Shown one piece after another: positions 1 to 10,400 of a stretch of 64,000 bases of DNA. The position numbers were made by a program, and so were the translations under genes. Below the pieces are notes generated by a model. The model was given only the letters and a program-made list of their open reading frames with translations. It did not search any database and had not been told where the DNA came from. The DNA comes from Arthrobacter sp. Soil764 (GTDB lineage: Bacteria; Actinomycetota; Actinomycetes; Actinomycetales; Micrococcaceae), in the NCBI RefSeq assembly GCF_001428075.1, contig NZ_LMSI01000001.1:94516-158515 (forward strand), in the 5' to 3' direction. Position 1 is the first letter of the stretch, and every line of letters begins with the position of its first letter.

Positions 1-30
1 CCAAAGTGCCCCGGGACGGATGGGGAAGGA

Positions 31-48
31 GGCACCAAGGGCGGTGCC
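31..48 (-). terminator. Possible terminator after the GH42 gene
   Basis: A 6-bp GC stem (GGCACC / GGTGCC) with a 6-nt loop lies 29 bases downstream of the beta-galactosidase stop on the minus strand. There is no clear T-tract, so this is a weak call. Confidence 0.3.
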
Positions 49-76
49 GCCCCCGGACTCTTGTGGAGCAGGGTGC

Positions 77-2092
77 CTATGCCTCCGCAATAACCGCTAC
101 GCCGCCCGCGGGAACGGTGCCGGAGAATGTTTCGCCGGCCAGCAGGTCGGTGCCGGCGGCAGACACTGAAGCGTCCGAACGGGTGTGGTTGATCGCGAAC
201 AGATAGCTCTGCCCGTCTGAGGAAAACCGGCGCACCAGCTCCACCCCGGGATCGGCGGCGGCAACAGGGGAGACGCCGGACTCGGCCAGTAACTTGTCCA
301 AGACAGCTTCAATCCCGTCCGGATCGGGGAAGGTGGCCAGATACCAGGCGGCGCCGTTGCCCACAGCGTGCCGGGTGAGGGAGGGGACGCCCTCCAGCGG
401 GTACCCGGTAAAGAACTGCACCGCCTCCGCACCGGCCAGGTGGACGTGCTCGCTCCAGATCGAAGACACCGTGCCGTCGCTCAGCTTCAACCGGGAACCG
501 GCAAGGAGGGGGTGGAACTCCTCAACCCGCACCCCCAAAAGATCCCGGAAGGCGCCGGGATAGCCGCCCAGCCGCACACGGTCCTTTTCGTCCACAATGC
601 CGCTGAAGTAGCTGACCAGCACCGAGGCGCCGGCCGAGGCGGCTGCGGCAATGTTGGCTGCGGCATCATCAGTCACGGAGTACAGCGTGCACACGAGGAC
701 CAGGTCATACCCCTCCAGTGAAGCGGAAGGATGAACCAGGTCCACGGAAATCCCGCGGAGGAACAATGCTCGGTGGAAGGCGCGCAGGAGGTCCAGGTAC
801 TTCACGTCGATGCTCGGCTTGGAGTCGATTTCGGCGGCCCACCATGCCTCGTAGTCAAAGACAATCGCGGCGCGGGACTGGACCCGCGAACCGCGCACAG
901 GCTCGAGCCGTTTCAGCGCAGCACCGAGCTCCACCACCTCACGCCACACGCGCGTCTCGCGGCCGCCGTGCGGCACCATGGCCGAATGGAATTTCTCGGA
1001 CCCGGCAAAGCTCTGCCGCCACTGGAAGAACATCACGGCGTCCGTCCCACGGGCCACGTGCGCCAGCGAATTGCGCAGCATCTCACCCGGCATCTTGGGC
1101 TGGTTGCGCGGCTGCCAGTTGACGGCCGACGTCGAATGTTCCATCAGGATCCACGGGTCGCCGCCCGCAATGCCCCGGGTGAGGTCGGCGCTGAACGCGA
1201 GTTCGATCTGCCGTTCGGGATCGGCGGCCACCAGGTAGTGGTCGTTGGCGATGACGTCCAGGTCCTTGGCCCAGTCGAAGTAGTCCATGGACTTGGTGGC
1301 ACTGGACGCCATCAGGTTGGTGGTGCAGGGGATGTCCGGGGTCACCTCGCGCAGGACGGCCACGAGTTCGCGGTAGTAGTCCATCAGCGCCCAGGAGTTG
1401 AACCGCTGGAAGTCCAGCTGCTGCCCCGGGTTGAGGGTGGACGGCGCAACGGAGGGCGGCAGGATTTCGTCAAAGGAGCCGTAGTTCTGGGACCAGAATG
1501 CCGTGCCCCAGGAGGCGTTGAGCGCATCGATGCTCCCGTACCGGCGTTCCAGCCAGGCCCGGAAGGCGGCGGCGTCCTCGTCCCCGTAGAACTCGGAGAC
1601 GTGGCACCCCAGTTCGTTGTCCACGTGCCACAGCGCCAGGGCCGGATGGTCCTTGTACCGTTCCGCGAGGGCGCGCGTGATCCCCGCGGCATAGCGGCGG
1701 TAAACGGCCGACGACGGCGTGTAGTGCCGCCGCGAGCCCGGCCCCAGCACGGTTCCGTCGGCCGTGACCGGCAGGATCTCCGGATGCTTGCGGGCCAGCC
1801 ATGCGGGGGGAGCGGCGGTGGCGGTGGCCAGGGCCACCTTCACCCCGATGCCGGCCAGGTTGTCCATCACCTCGTCCAGCCAGCCGAAGTCGTAGTGCCC
1901 CTCGGAGGGTTCCAGCAGCGCCCAGGAGAAGATCCCCACGCTGAGGAAGTTCACCCCCGCTTCCCGCATGAGCTCCAGGTCCTCCAGGCGGACACTGGTT
2001 GGCCACTGCTCGGGGTTGTAGTCGCCACCGAAACCGATGCCCTGGACCTTGGTCCAAACGCTGGCTGGCGTGGTGGTTTCCTGCTCTGTCAT
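77..2092 (-). CDS. Beta-galactosidase, glycoside hydrolase family 42 (YesZ-like)
   Basis: Predicted cytoplasmic exo-acting beta-galactosidase of 671 residues, normal for GH42. The N-terminal TIM barrel carries the family hallmarks: FGGDYNPEQW near residue 21, the acid/base Glu160 in WHVDNELG and the probable nucleophile Glu318 in WILMEHS. The start at 2092 is preferred over longer in-frame starts because AGGAG lies just upstream and the extension would run through operator sequence. It is divergent from an ABC sugar importer. By analogy with YesZ of B. subtilis it may strip galactose from galactan or RG-I oligosaccharides. The substrate is inferred; the family assignment is firm. Confidence 0.93.
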   Translation of the reverse strand: MTEQETTTPASVWTKVQGIGFGGDYNPEQWPTSVRLEDLELMREAGVNFLSVGIFSWALLEPSEGHYDFGWLDEVMDNLAGIGVKVALATATAAPPAWLARKHPEILPVTADGTVLGPGSRRHYTPSSAVYRRYAAGITRALAERYKDHPALALWHVDNELGCHVSEFYGDEDAAAFRAWLERRYGSIDALNASWGTAFWSQNYGSFDEILPPSVAPSTLNPGQQLDFQRFNSWALMDYYRELVAVLREVTPDIPCTTNLMASSATKSMDYFDWAKDLDVIANDHYLVAADPERQIELAFSADLTRGIAGGDPWILMEHSTSAVNWQPRNQPKMPGEMLRNSLAHVARGTDAVMFFQWRQSFAGSEKFHSAMVPHGGRETRVWREVVELGAALKRLEPVRGSRVQSRAAIVFDYEAWWAAEIDSKPSIDVKYLDLLRAFHRALFLRGISVDLVHPSASLEGYDLVLVCTLYSVTDDAAANIAAAASAGASVLVSYFSGIVDEKDRVRLGGYPGAFRDLLGVRVEEFHPLLAGSRLKLSDGTVSSIWSEHVHLAGAEAVQFFTGYPLEGVPSLTRHAVGNGAAWYLATFPDPDGIEAVLDKLLAESGVSPVAAADPGVELVRRFSSDGQSYLFAINHTRSDASVSAAGTDLLAGETFSGTVPAGGVAVIAEA

Positions 2093-2142
2093 GGGACTCC
2101 TTTGTCTGTTTGGGGCAGAAACTCGATCTGACATCAGACCTT

Positions 2143-2158
2143 TGGAAAACGCTTGCCC
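2143..2158. promoter_or_regulatory. LacI-type operator candidate, class B
   Basis: TGGAAAACGCTTGCCC has a central CG flanked by near-symmetric arms, as LacI-family sites do. It almost repeats the 14-mer at 11944-11957 (TGGAAAGCGCTTGC on the minus strand). It sits between the divergent GH42 gene and the ABC operon and could control either or both. Confidence 0.5.
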
Positions 2159-2178
2159 AAATCTGGGAATGCGGATAT

Positions 2179-2190
2179 TGTATCGTTTCA
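2179..2190. promoter_or_regulatory. LacI-type operator candidate, class A
   Basis: TGTATCGTTTCA matches the motif TGWAWCGWWTCA also seen at 11998, 12879 (variant) and 20192. It lies 78 bases before the ABC solute-binding gene and 87 bases before the GH42 start. The likely binder is the LacI protein encoded at 19061-20080, because that gene's own divergent promoter region carries the same motif. Confidence 0.55.
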
Positions 2191-2267
2191 GAAGCCGTGT
2201 AAGCCAGCTCACTACTCATGTTGTAGGCAGAGAAAAGGCAAAGCACCCATCGAGCAAGGAGGCTCCC

Positions 2268-3557
2268 GTGATCAACAGAAGGCATTTCCTCACTACCGTG
2301 GCCATCGGCACCGCATCTGCCGCAGCCCTGTCGGCCTGCGGCAACGGATCCAGCTCTTCCGGCCAGACCGGATCCGCTGATAAGCCCGTCACCATCAACT
2401 ACACCTGGTGGGGCAACGACGACCGCGCCGAGCGCACCCGCAAAGCCATCGCCCTCTTCGAATCGAAGAACCCTGACATCAAGGTCAACGGCAACTTCAC
2501 GGACTTTGCCGGCTACTGGCAGAAGCGTGCCACCGAGGCTGCCGGCGGCGGCCTGCCGGACGTCATGCAGTGGGACCTGTCCTACCTGCGCGACTACGGC
2601 CAGCGCAACCAGCTCCTTGACCTGGGCACCGTGAAGATCAACACTGACGCGTTCGAGAAGTCACTCCTGCCGTCGGGCCAGATCAAGGGAAAGCAGTACG
2701 GCATCCCCACGAGCACCAACGCCTTCGCCGTCTACTATGACCCGGCCAAGCTCTCATCGCTGGGCATTGCGGAGCCCACAGGCAAGTGGACGTACAAGGA
2801 ATTCAACGAGTTCCTGACCCAGGTGGGGGCCAAGAGCAACGGTGCCCTCTACGGCGGCACCGACTACACGGGCGTCTGGTGGATGTTCAACATCTGGCTG
2901 CGCCAGAACAAGATCCAGGCCTTCACCTCCGAAGGCAAGCTGGGCTTCAGCAAGGACGACCTGAAGAAGTGGTGGAACCTGACCGCAAACCTGCGGGGCA
3001 CCGGTACCATCATCCCCGAGGACCGCGTGACCCAGCTGGCCCCGAAGTCGCCGTTCGGCTCCAACGCCACTGCCACCGAAGTCACCTGGGACAACTTCAT
3101 GGCCGGCTACCTGGGGGACAGCGGGGCCAAGGAACTCAAGCTTGTCCCGGTTCCCTCGGATGATCCGGACAACCTGGGCCTGTTCCTCAAGCCCTCCATG
3201 CTGATGGTGGCCAGCGCCAAGACCAAGTTCAAGGACGCCGCCGCACGGTTCATCGACTTCATGGTTAACGACCCCGAGGTGGGCCAGATCTTCAAGACCT
3301 CCCGCGGCGTCCCCGCCTCCAAGACCCAGCGCGACGGCACCACCTTCGAGGGCACCGACAAGCTCGTGGTGGATTACGAGAAGTCCATTGAGAAGTACCT
3401 CAAGGACGCCCCCGAGCCGCCCATCGTCGGGTTCGGCACTCTCGAAGCCTCCTTCAAGCGCATCGCTTCGGACCTGAACTACGGCAAGCTCACCATCGAC
3501 GGTGCAGCAGACGCCTGGTTCAAGGAAGCCGAAGACCTCATCAAGCAGAACGCCTGA
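2268..3557 (+). CDS. ABC sugar importer, solute-binding lipoprotein
   Basis: Family-1 extracellular solute-binding protein of 429 residues that would capture an oligosaccharide outside the membrane. The N-terminus MINRRHFLTTVAIG has a twin-arginine pattern and is followed by a lipobox ending in Cys (LSAC), so Tat export with lipid anchoring is likely. The GTG start at 2268 is chosen because AAGGAGG lies 5 bases upstream; a longer in-frame ORF begins at 2037 but would overlap the divergent gene and the operators. Two permease genes follow. No ATPase is encoded here, so a shared MsiK-type ATPase elsewhere is expected. Confidence 0.92.
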   Translation: MINRRHFLTTVAIGTASAAALSACGNGSSSSGQTGSADKPVTINYTWWGNDDRAERTRKAIALFESKNPDIKVNGNFTDFAGYWQKRATEAAGGGLPDVMQWDLSYLRDYGQRNQLLDLGTVKINTDAFEKSLLPSGQIKGKQYGIPTSTNAFAVYYDPAKLSSLGIAEPTGKWTYKEFNEFLTQVGAKSNGALYGGTDYTGVWWMFNIWLRQNKIQAFTSEGKLGFSKDDLKKWWNLTANLRGTGTIIPEDRVTQLAPKSPFGSNATATEVTWDNFMAGYLGDSGAKELKLVPVPSDDPDNLGLFLKPSMLMVASAKTKFKDAAARFIDFMVNDPEVGQIFKTSRGVPASKTQRDGTTFEGTDKLVVDYEKSIEKYLKDAPEPPIVGFGTLEASFKRIASDLNYGKLTIDGAADAWFKEAEDLIKQNA

Positions 3558-3606
3558 TAGGCACCATGCCCTCCCATCCAGGTTCCACGACTGACGGAAT
3601 GAACTC

Positions 3607-4560
3607 GTGACTCAAAGCCCAACTCTGAGCAGGCGTTCGGCGTCGTCCACGCCCCCGCTGCCGCGCAAATCGCGGCAGCGGGGCACGGACGCCCGTGCCG
3701 GCTACACCTTCCTGCTGCCTTGGCTGCTGGGATTCATTGCCCTCACGGTTGGGCCGATGATCTCCTCGCTCTACCTGTCCTTCACCAACTACAACCTGTT
3801 CGAGCCGCCCAAGTGGATCGGCCTGGACAACTACACCACCCTGTTCCAGGACGAACGCTTCCTGCAGTCGGTGGGCGTGACCGTGGGCTACGTGGTCTTC
3901 GGTACGCCACTGAAGCTCGCAGCCGCGCTCGCGGTGGCCATGCTGCTCAACAGCAAGCGCCGCGGCCAGGGCTTCTACCGCTCCGCCTTCTACGCACCCT
4001 CCCTGATCGGTGCCTCCGTCTCCATCGCCATTGTCTGGAAGGCCATGTTCGGCGATTCCGGCCCGGTGGACCAGGGCCTGTCCTTCTTCGGGATCAACCT
4101 TGGCGGCTGGGTGGGCAATCCGGCCATGACCATGCCCATGTTCATCCTGCTGACGGTGTGGCAGTTCGGCGCCCCGATGGTGATCTTCCTGGCCGGCCTC
4201 AAGCAGATCCCCGGCGAACTGTACGAGGCAGCGTCGATGGACGGCGCCGGCCCGGTGCGGAAGTTCTTCAACATCACCTGGCCCATGCTCTCCCCGGTGA
4301 TCTTCTTCAACCTGCTGATGGAAACCATCCACGCATTCCAGATCTTCGCGTCGGCCTACATCATTTCCAACGGTGAAGGCGGCCCCGCCGGCTCCACCCT
4401 CTTCTACACCCTTTACCTGTACCTGCGGGGCTTCAGCGATTTCCGGATGGGCTACGCTTCGGCCATGGCCTGGCTGCTGGTGATCGTGGTGGGCATCATC
4501 ACCCTGATCTTCTTCCGCACGTCCAAGTCCTGGGTCCACTACAGCGGTGATTCACGATGA
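3607..4560 (+). CDS. ABC sugar importer permease (MalF/LacF type)
   Basis: Integral membrane permease of 317 residues with about six transmembrane segments after a short basic cytoplasmic N-terminus. The EAA loop that contacts the ATPase is visible as ELYEAASMDGAGPVRKF near residue 207. It uses a GTG start, 49 bases after the binding-protein gene. Its last four bases overlap the next permease start (ATGA), which indicates translational coupling. It should pair with the next gene as a heterodimeric channel. Confidence 0.93.
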   Translation: MTQSPTLSRRSASSTPPLPRKSRQRGTDARAGYTFLLPWLLGFIALTVGPMISSLYLSFTNYNLFEPPKWIGLDNYTTLFQDERFLQSVGVTVGYVVFGTPLKLAAALAVAMLLNSKRRGQGFYRSAFYAPSLIGASVSIAIVWKAMFGDSGPVDQGLSFFGINLGGWVGNPAMTMPMFILLTVWQFGAPMVIFLAGLKQIPGELYEAASMDGAGPVRKFFNITWPMLSPVIFFNLLMETIHAFQIFASAYIISNGEGGPAGSTLFYTLYLYLRGFSDFRMGYASAMAWLLVIVVGIITLIFFRTSKSWVHYSGDSR

Positions 4561-5474
4561 CAACCATGGCAACACCCACCCAGTCCACCCCCGACTCCGC
4601 CGCCCCGGCCTACAACCCGAAATCCGAATCCACCGGGACCAAGCGGGCCAAGAGCGTCATCTTCCACATCGTGGCCCTCGCCCTGACCGCCATCGTGCTC
4701 TACCCCGGCCTGTGGATGATCGCGTCGTCCTTCAAGCCCAACTCAGAAATCGGCGGCCAGAACACGTCGCTGTGGTCCAACAACTTCAGCTTCGACAACT
4801 TCGTCACCGCGATGGACGGGATCGGCGGGGTGTCTACCCTGCAGTTCTTCACCAACTCATTGATCCTGGCCATCGGCGCGGTGGTGGGGACCGTCCTGTC
4901 GGCGAGCGTGTCGGCATACGCGTTCGCCCGGATCAACTTCCCCGGCCGCAGCGTCTTCTTCGGCATGATGATCGCCACCCTGCTGCTGCCCTTCCACGTG
5001 GTGATCATCCCGCAGTACATCGTGTTCCAGCAGCTGGGCCTGGTGGACACCTATGTGCCGCTGCTGATCGGCAAGTTCCTGGCGGCGGACGCGTTCTTCG
5101 TCTTCCTCATGGTCCAGTTCATGCGCGGACTGCCCGCGGAGCTGGATGAGGCGGCGAGGATCGATGGCGCCGGACACGCACGGATTTTTGGTTCCATCAT
5201 GCTGCCGCTGATGAAGCCGGCCCTGATCTCCACCTCGATCTTCTCCTTCATCTGGAGCTGGAACGACTTCCTGGGCCCGCTGCTGTACCTGAACACCCCT
5301 GACAAGTACCCGCTGCCGCTGGCCCTGCGGCTCTTCGTGGACCAGACCCAGTCCTCGGACTACGGCGCCATGATCGCCATGTCCGTCCTGGCCCTGCTGC
5401 CCGTGCTGATCTTCTTCCTGATCTTCCAGCGGTACATTGTTGAAGGCGTCTCCACCCAGGGCCTCAAGGGCTAG
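4557..5474 (+). CDS. ABC sugar importer permease (MalG/LacG type)
   Basis: Second permease subunit, 305 residues, with six predicted transmembrane segments. The EAA motif is visible as ELDEAARIDGAGHARIF. Start and upstream stop overlap as ATGA. Substrate is not deducible from sequence; the divergent GH42 enzyme suggests a galactose-containing oligosaccharide. Confidence 0.93.
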   Translation: MTTMATPTQSTPDSAAPAYNPKSESTGTKRAKSVIFHIVALALTAIVLYPGLWMIASSFKPNSEIGGQNTSLWSNNFSFDNFVTAMDGIGGVSTLQFFTNSLILAIGAVVGTVLSASVSAYAFARINFPGRSVFFGMMIATLLLPFHVVIIPQYIVFQQLGLVDTYVPLLIGKFLAADAFFVFLMVQFMRGLPAELDEAARIDGAGHARIFGSIMLPLMKPALISTSIFSFIWSWNDFLGPLLYLNTPDKYPLPLALRLFVDQTQSSDYGAMIAMSVLALLPVLIFFLIFQRYIVEGVSTQGLKG

Positions 5475-5491
5475 CGGAAACGAGACAGAAA

Positions 5492-6124
5492 ATGAGCGTC
5501 ATGGACAGCACCACGCCCGCATCCAGCCACGAGCCCATCCCGGTGAACCGGTTCGCCCTGTTCTCCGAAACCCTCCTGGCGGGGGTGCTGGTGCTGGTGC
5601 TGTCCATCCCGCTGGTCACCATCCCCGCCGCCTACGCGGCCGGCACCGCCCACCTTGAGCGGCACCTGAACGGCCGGGACGATTCCGTCCGCGGCCTCTG
5701 GAGCCTGTTCAAGGCTGCCCTGCCGGGCAGCTGGAAACTGGGGCTCACCACTGCGGCAGCCGCCGTCGTAACTGTCCTGAACCTTCTGCTCGCATGGGTG
5801 GGGCAGCTGCCGGGCCGCGGGCTGGTCCTTCCCGCCACGCTGCTGCTTGCCGCCGGCGCAGCCATCCTGCTGCTCCGCACGGCATCCGCATGGTCCGATT
5901 TCTCCGGCATCGGAAGCACCGGCAATGACACATGGCACCGGGCCCTCCAGACCGGCCAGGCAATCTCGCTGCGCGACTGGACCGGCTCCCTGCTGATCGC
6001 CGCCGCGCTGTTCGGCGCCGTGGTGTTCGTCTGGATGCTCGCCGCACTTTTCGTTGTGGTTCCCGGCACCCTGATCCTGGCTGCAGCCGCAGTGAAGCTG
6101 CGCTCCCACCGCCACCGCAACTGA
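5492..6124 (+). CDS. DUF624/YesL-like membrane protein
   Basis: A 210-residue protein with about four or five hydrophobic segments, starting 17 bases after the permease stop. The layout (hydrophobic segment, a short AAGTAHLERHL-type loop, then further membrane segments) resembles the YesL/DUF624 proteins that commonly accompany carbohydrate ABC importers. Those proteins have no established biochemical role. The match is by overall pattern rather than a strict motif, so the family name is tentative while the membrane location is clear. Confidence 0.6.
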   Translation: MSVMDSTTPASSHEPIPVNRFALFSETLLAGVLVLVLSIPLVTIPAAYAAGTAHLERHLNGRDDSVRGLWSLFKAALPGSWKLGLTTAAAAVVTVLNLLLAWVGQLPGRGLVLPATLLLAAGAAILLLRTASAWSDFSGIGSTGNDTWHRALQTGQAISLRDWTGSLLIAAALFGAVVFVWMLAALFVVVPGTLILAAAAVKLRSHRHRN

Positions 6125-6126
6125 CT

Positions 6127-7404
6127 GTGCCTTCCCGCCGCACGCGTTCCGCCCCGGACACCCGTCCCGGGACCAGCCAGCCGCGCTGGTACCACCCCTT
6201 AAAGCAGCACAACTACCGGCTGTTCCTGGCCATGCAGCTGGCCGGCAGCCTTGGTGTCTGGATGCAGCGCCTGGCCCAGGACTGGCTGGTGCTGCAGCTG
6301 ACCGGAAGCCCCGCCGCGGTGGGTGCCGCCGTCGCCCTCCAATTCCTGCCCATGCTGGTGGTGGGGCCGCTCGCGGGACTGGTGGTGGACATCTTCCCCA
6401 AGCGCCGCATCATGATGGTGTGCCAGTCAATCATTGTCCTGCTCGGTGTGGGGCTGGCCGCGTGGGCCGCGAGCGGCACCATTACCGTGTGGGTGGTCTA
6501 CGCCAGCTGCATTGCCCTGGGCATCACGGCAGCGGTGGACCAGCCCACCCGGCAGGTCTTTGTCAACGAAGTGGTGGGCGACGCCGGACTGCGGCCCGCG
6601 ATCGGACTCAACAACGCGCTGTCCCAACTGGGTGCCATGGTTGGGCCGGCACTGGGCGGGATCCTGATCGCACAGGCGGGACCTGCGGCAGCCTTCGCTT
6701 CAAACGCGCTGATCGGTGTGCTGGTGCTGGGCATGATCGCCGCCATCCGTGTGCAGGAACTGCATCCGGGTACGCCGGCAGAGCGGGGGCGCGGGCAGGT
6801 GCTGGCCGGTTTCCGGTATGTCCGGGAACGGCCGCGGCTGCTCCTCCTCATCCTGCTGGCAGGGCTGCTGGGTGCCTTCGGCATGAACGGGCCCGTGGTC
6901 CTCGCCGCCTTTGCCGAGCGCGTGTGGCACAACGGCGTGGAAGGTTTTGGGCTGTTCAACACCGTCAGTGCCCTTGGGGCACTGGCAGGCGCGCTCCTTG
7001 CGGCCCGGCTGGGGAACATGGGCCGCAAGGGCATCGTGGCTGCGGCGGGTCTCTTCGGGCTGTCCCAGCTGGTGGCCGCCCTCATGCCCAACCTGGTGCT
7101 GTTCGTGGCCATGCTGGTGGTGGTGGGCATCATGACGCTTTTGTTCCTGACCAGCGCCGCCACCGCCGTCCAGCTCGAGGCGGGGCCCGCCATCCGCGGC
7201 CGGGTCATGGCGCTGTACCTTCCGCTCCTGCTGGGCGGCCATGCCTGCGGGGGACTCTTGGCGGGCTGGCTTACCGAACAGTTCGGCGTCCGCGCTGGCC
7301 TGGTGGTCACCGGCGGCCTGGGGATGCTCTCCGCGGCCGTGGTGGGCCTGCTGCTGTGGTGGCACGGGCGACGGCAGGGGGATTCTGCGCCAGCGGAGGC
7401 TTAG
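6127..7404 (+). CDS. Major facilitator superfamily transporter (MFS_3-like exporter)
   Basis: A 425-residue MFS protein with about twelve membrane segments. It resembles the EntS-like exporter group (transmembrane secretion effector): MQLAGSLGVWMQRLAQDWLV leads into helix 1, and PTRQVFVNEVV is the loop after the fourth helix. The GTG start at 6127 lies two bases after the preceding stop. Its stop overlaps the convergent rhamnosidase stop by four bases. The cargo is unknown; placement at the end of a sugar-import operon suggests sugar or drug efflux but does not prove it. Confidence 0.8.
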   Translation: MPSRRTRSAPDTRPGTSQPRWYHPLKQHNYRLFLAMQLAGSLGVWMQRLAQDWLVLQLTGSPAAVGAAVALQFLPMLVVGPLAGLVVDIFPKRRIMMVCQSIIVLLGVGLAAWAASGTITVWVVYASCIALGITAAVDQPTRQVFVNEVVGDAGLRPAIGLNNALSQLGAMVGPALGGILIAQAGPAAAFASNALIGVLVLGMIAAIRVQELHPGTPAERGRGQVLAGFRYVRERPRLLLLILLAGLLGAFGMNGPVVLAAFAERVWHNGVEGFGLFNTVSALGALAGALLAARLGNMGRKGIVAAAGLFGLSQLVAALMPNLVLFVAMLVVVGIMTLLFLTSAATAVQLEAGPAIRGRVMALYLPLLLGGHACGGLLAGWLTEQFGVRAGLVVTGGLGMLSAAVVGLLLWWHGRRQGDSAPAEA

Positions 7405-10400
7405 GCGGGCGTGAACGTCCACGTTCCGGTGTGCACCCGGAAGTCGCGCGTGGCCCCTGCCCCTTGATGGTCACCTGAAGCGGAACGCACGACGGCGGCA
7501 TCCGCCCCGGGCCCCTTGACCCCGTAAGTGCCGGCGGGCAGCCGGACGGTGGCCGTAACCCCGGGTGGAATGGTGCACTCCAGCTCCACCTGTCCGCCGC
7601 GGCGCTGCCACCCGGCGTGCACATATCCGTTGCCTACCGGGACGCTGCCGCAGGCGTGCTCCAACCGGCACAGCGGCGGCTCGATCAGCACCTCGTTACC
7701 GCCCGGCACGCTGAACCGGACTCCGAGCAGGTGTTCTAGGATCTCCTTGAGCACTGCGGCGGACCAGGCGTGCGACTGGCTGTAGTCGCTGCCGTCCGCC
7801 AGGTCCCACGCCTCCCAGGTGAAGGTGGCGCCGCGGCCCAGGAGCTGCGCCCAGCCGGGCTGATCCTTGCTGGTGAGAAGGTCCAGCACGGCATCCGTCA
7901 TCCCTTGACCCAACAGCGCACGGACCAGCCGGTGCACGGTCATGGGGCCCTGCCGCATGCCCATTCCGGCAAGCCTGGCGGCGTCCGCGGCGGCGCACGC
8001 TGGCTCGGTGATCCCCAGCGACAGGGGGAAGGAGGTGGCGTGCTGGGAGGCGTGGGAGCTGGGCGTCCCGTCCGCGTGCAGCCCGTCCACCATAACTCCG
8101 TTCACCCGCAAGCGCGTGCGGACGCCGGCTGCCAGTGCGCGGGCAGCGGCGGCGTAGCGGGATGCCGCTTCCTCATCACCTGCCGCGCCGCAGAGCCGGG
8201 CCGTGGACACCAGCGCGGAGTAGGCCTGGGCATTGACAGTGGTTTTGGCCGCACATTCCATGTCGTAGCCGAACCGGCCGGGCGTCGGCCAGTCCACGAT
8301 GCCGTGCAGGTAGGGGCCGGAGCCGCCGCCCAGGTTGGTGACCAGTCCCGCCGTCGGGCCCTCCGCGGGAATGTAGCGCAGGGCATAGTCCGCCGTGTCA
8401 CGCAGGTGCGGCAGCAGTTCCCGGGCCAGGGCAAGATCGCCGGTGCGCAGGTGGTACTCCTCCGCCCATTCCGGCAGCATCAGGGAGAAATCGGGGATGT
8501 CGCGTTTGCCGTCACCGTTGGGATAGACGGCGTTGTAGCGACCCTTCTCCTCCCCGGCGCTCCAGTAGCGGCGGGCGGACCAGGCGAACTCCCGCAGCGC
8601 CTGCGCCGTAAAGGCGTGTTCGCCGAACAGCGCCATGGTGGCATAGGAAATGTTGGCGGCATCGGCCAGGAACTGTCCCTTTTCGCGGGTGGGGGTATCG
8701 ACGAACTGTTCCTGCACGCCGTACAGCGCAGAATCGCGGAGCAGCCCGAAGACGGAGTCCAGAACCGGGTCCGAGCTGCTGAAGCTGCCCTCGCCGGGAT
8801 GGCCGGCGTGGACGGTGGAGGCGCCAACGCGTGAGACCTCCGCGGCGTCCACGCCCGGGAGCTCCAGGTAGCGGAAGCCCAGGTGCACGGAGGCCCGGTA
8901 GTGCTGCAGCCCTGAGGCCTGGGTGTAGGGGAAGGACATGTCGGTGTTCTGGCTGGCGGTCTTCCCGGCGTCCACCCGGCCGTCGGAGCCCAGCGCGTAG
9001 CCGGCGCGGAGCATGACGGTGCGCCCTGGCACGCCGTCCAGGAAATCAATTTCGGGCCTCGCAGGGATGACCTGGCCGAAGTCCGCCACCATGGTGCCGT
9101 CGCCGGCGGTCAGGAACTGCTGCGGCGCCACGAACCGGCCTGAAAGGAATGTCCTGCGGGGGTGCAGCCGGGGAAAGTCCGACGACGGATGGCGGCCTGG
9201 GATGATGGCGGCCGGCAGGTCGGCGGCGGCGTTAAGGGACGCCGCAGCCTCCCCGTCCAGGTGCTCCACCGGATCGCCCTCATCGTTGCGGTAGCCCGAC
9301 TGGCGGTACGGGGCTTCGCCGGCGGTCCAGTCCGGGCCGGACGTGAGGACCTCGCGGCGCCCGTCGTCGTAGTCCACGGTGAGCCGGACCAGCAGGCCCG
9401 GAATGCCGGCGGCACGGCCCTGGCCCGGGCCGTACCAGTGGAGCAGGGCCGTCACCGGCACGGGCGTGTCCGCGGGGTGTTGGGCGAGGACCTCCGTGAG
9501 ATCGGCGGCGTCGTAATAGCCTTCACCGGGGTAGCCAAACGAGGTGGTGCTGAGGCAGGGTGTCCCGGCGACGGAGAGCTGGGCGTGGTGGTGGGCTGCG
9601 GCGTAGAGCCGGGCCCGCCGCACTGTCCCCGTGAGCTTCAGGGTGCTCCGGAATAGGGTCCACTCATCGGGCTGGCGGTGTGCCGTGGTCCGTGACCAGT
9701 GCGACAGGGAGGCCAGGGCCAGCTCACTGCCGGCGTCAAAACGGTGGTCCAGCAGGAATTCTTCCCGTTCGCCCGGCGTCTCTTGCTTGATACCGGTGAT
9801 GCGCAGCGAGGCGTACTCGGCCTGGCTTCGCGGGCCCTGGTGCAGGGCAATAGTGCCCGCGGGGACTTGGTCAGCGGACTGTTCAAGCGGCTCATCAACC
9901 GCCAGCAGTTCCATACCGTCGACGGACACCCGGATGGTCCTGCCGTCATCGCTCACGGCAAGGTGCCGCCACGCACCGGACGCGGCGCAGGTGGCTTGGG
10001 CGCTGGCCAATACCGGGGTTTCCGGAGCGGCGGGGCCCGGGATCTCCCAGGCCGGAGCGTGACGGAGCGATACCTGTCCGTCGGCGCCCAGCTCCAGCAG
10101 CAGGCCGGTTCCGGGGCCGCTGCTGCGCAGGAGCACGCCAGCGCGGCCCATCACGGGGCGGAGCCGGGCCTCCAGCTGAAAGCTGCGGAGCCCGGGGCAG
10201 GGGACTGGCAGGAAGGGGGACCCGGCCACCCGGAGCGCGCCGTTAAGTATTTCCAGCGGAGCACGTCCACCCGGCGCCCGGCCCATCCAGCCGGCCTGCC
10301 AGGAACTGTCAGTCAGGCCTGTGCTGAAGGGCTGCAGGGCAGACCAGGAACCGGTCACTCCGGCTCCGTCCCGGATGCGCACGCGCCAGGCGTAGTCAGC

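Noticed and set aside
6..206. Small plus-strand ORF at the window start
   Set aside because: Most of it lies antisense to the GH42 C-terminus, with no ribosome site or recognisable product.
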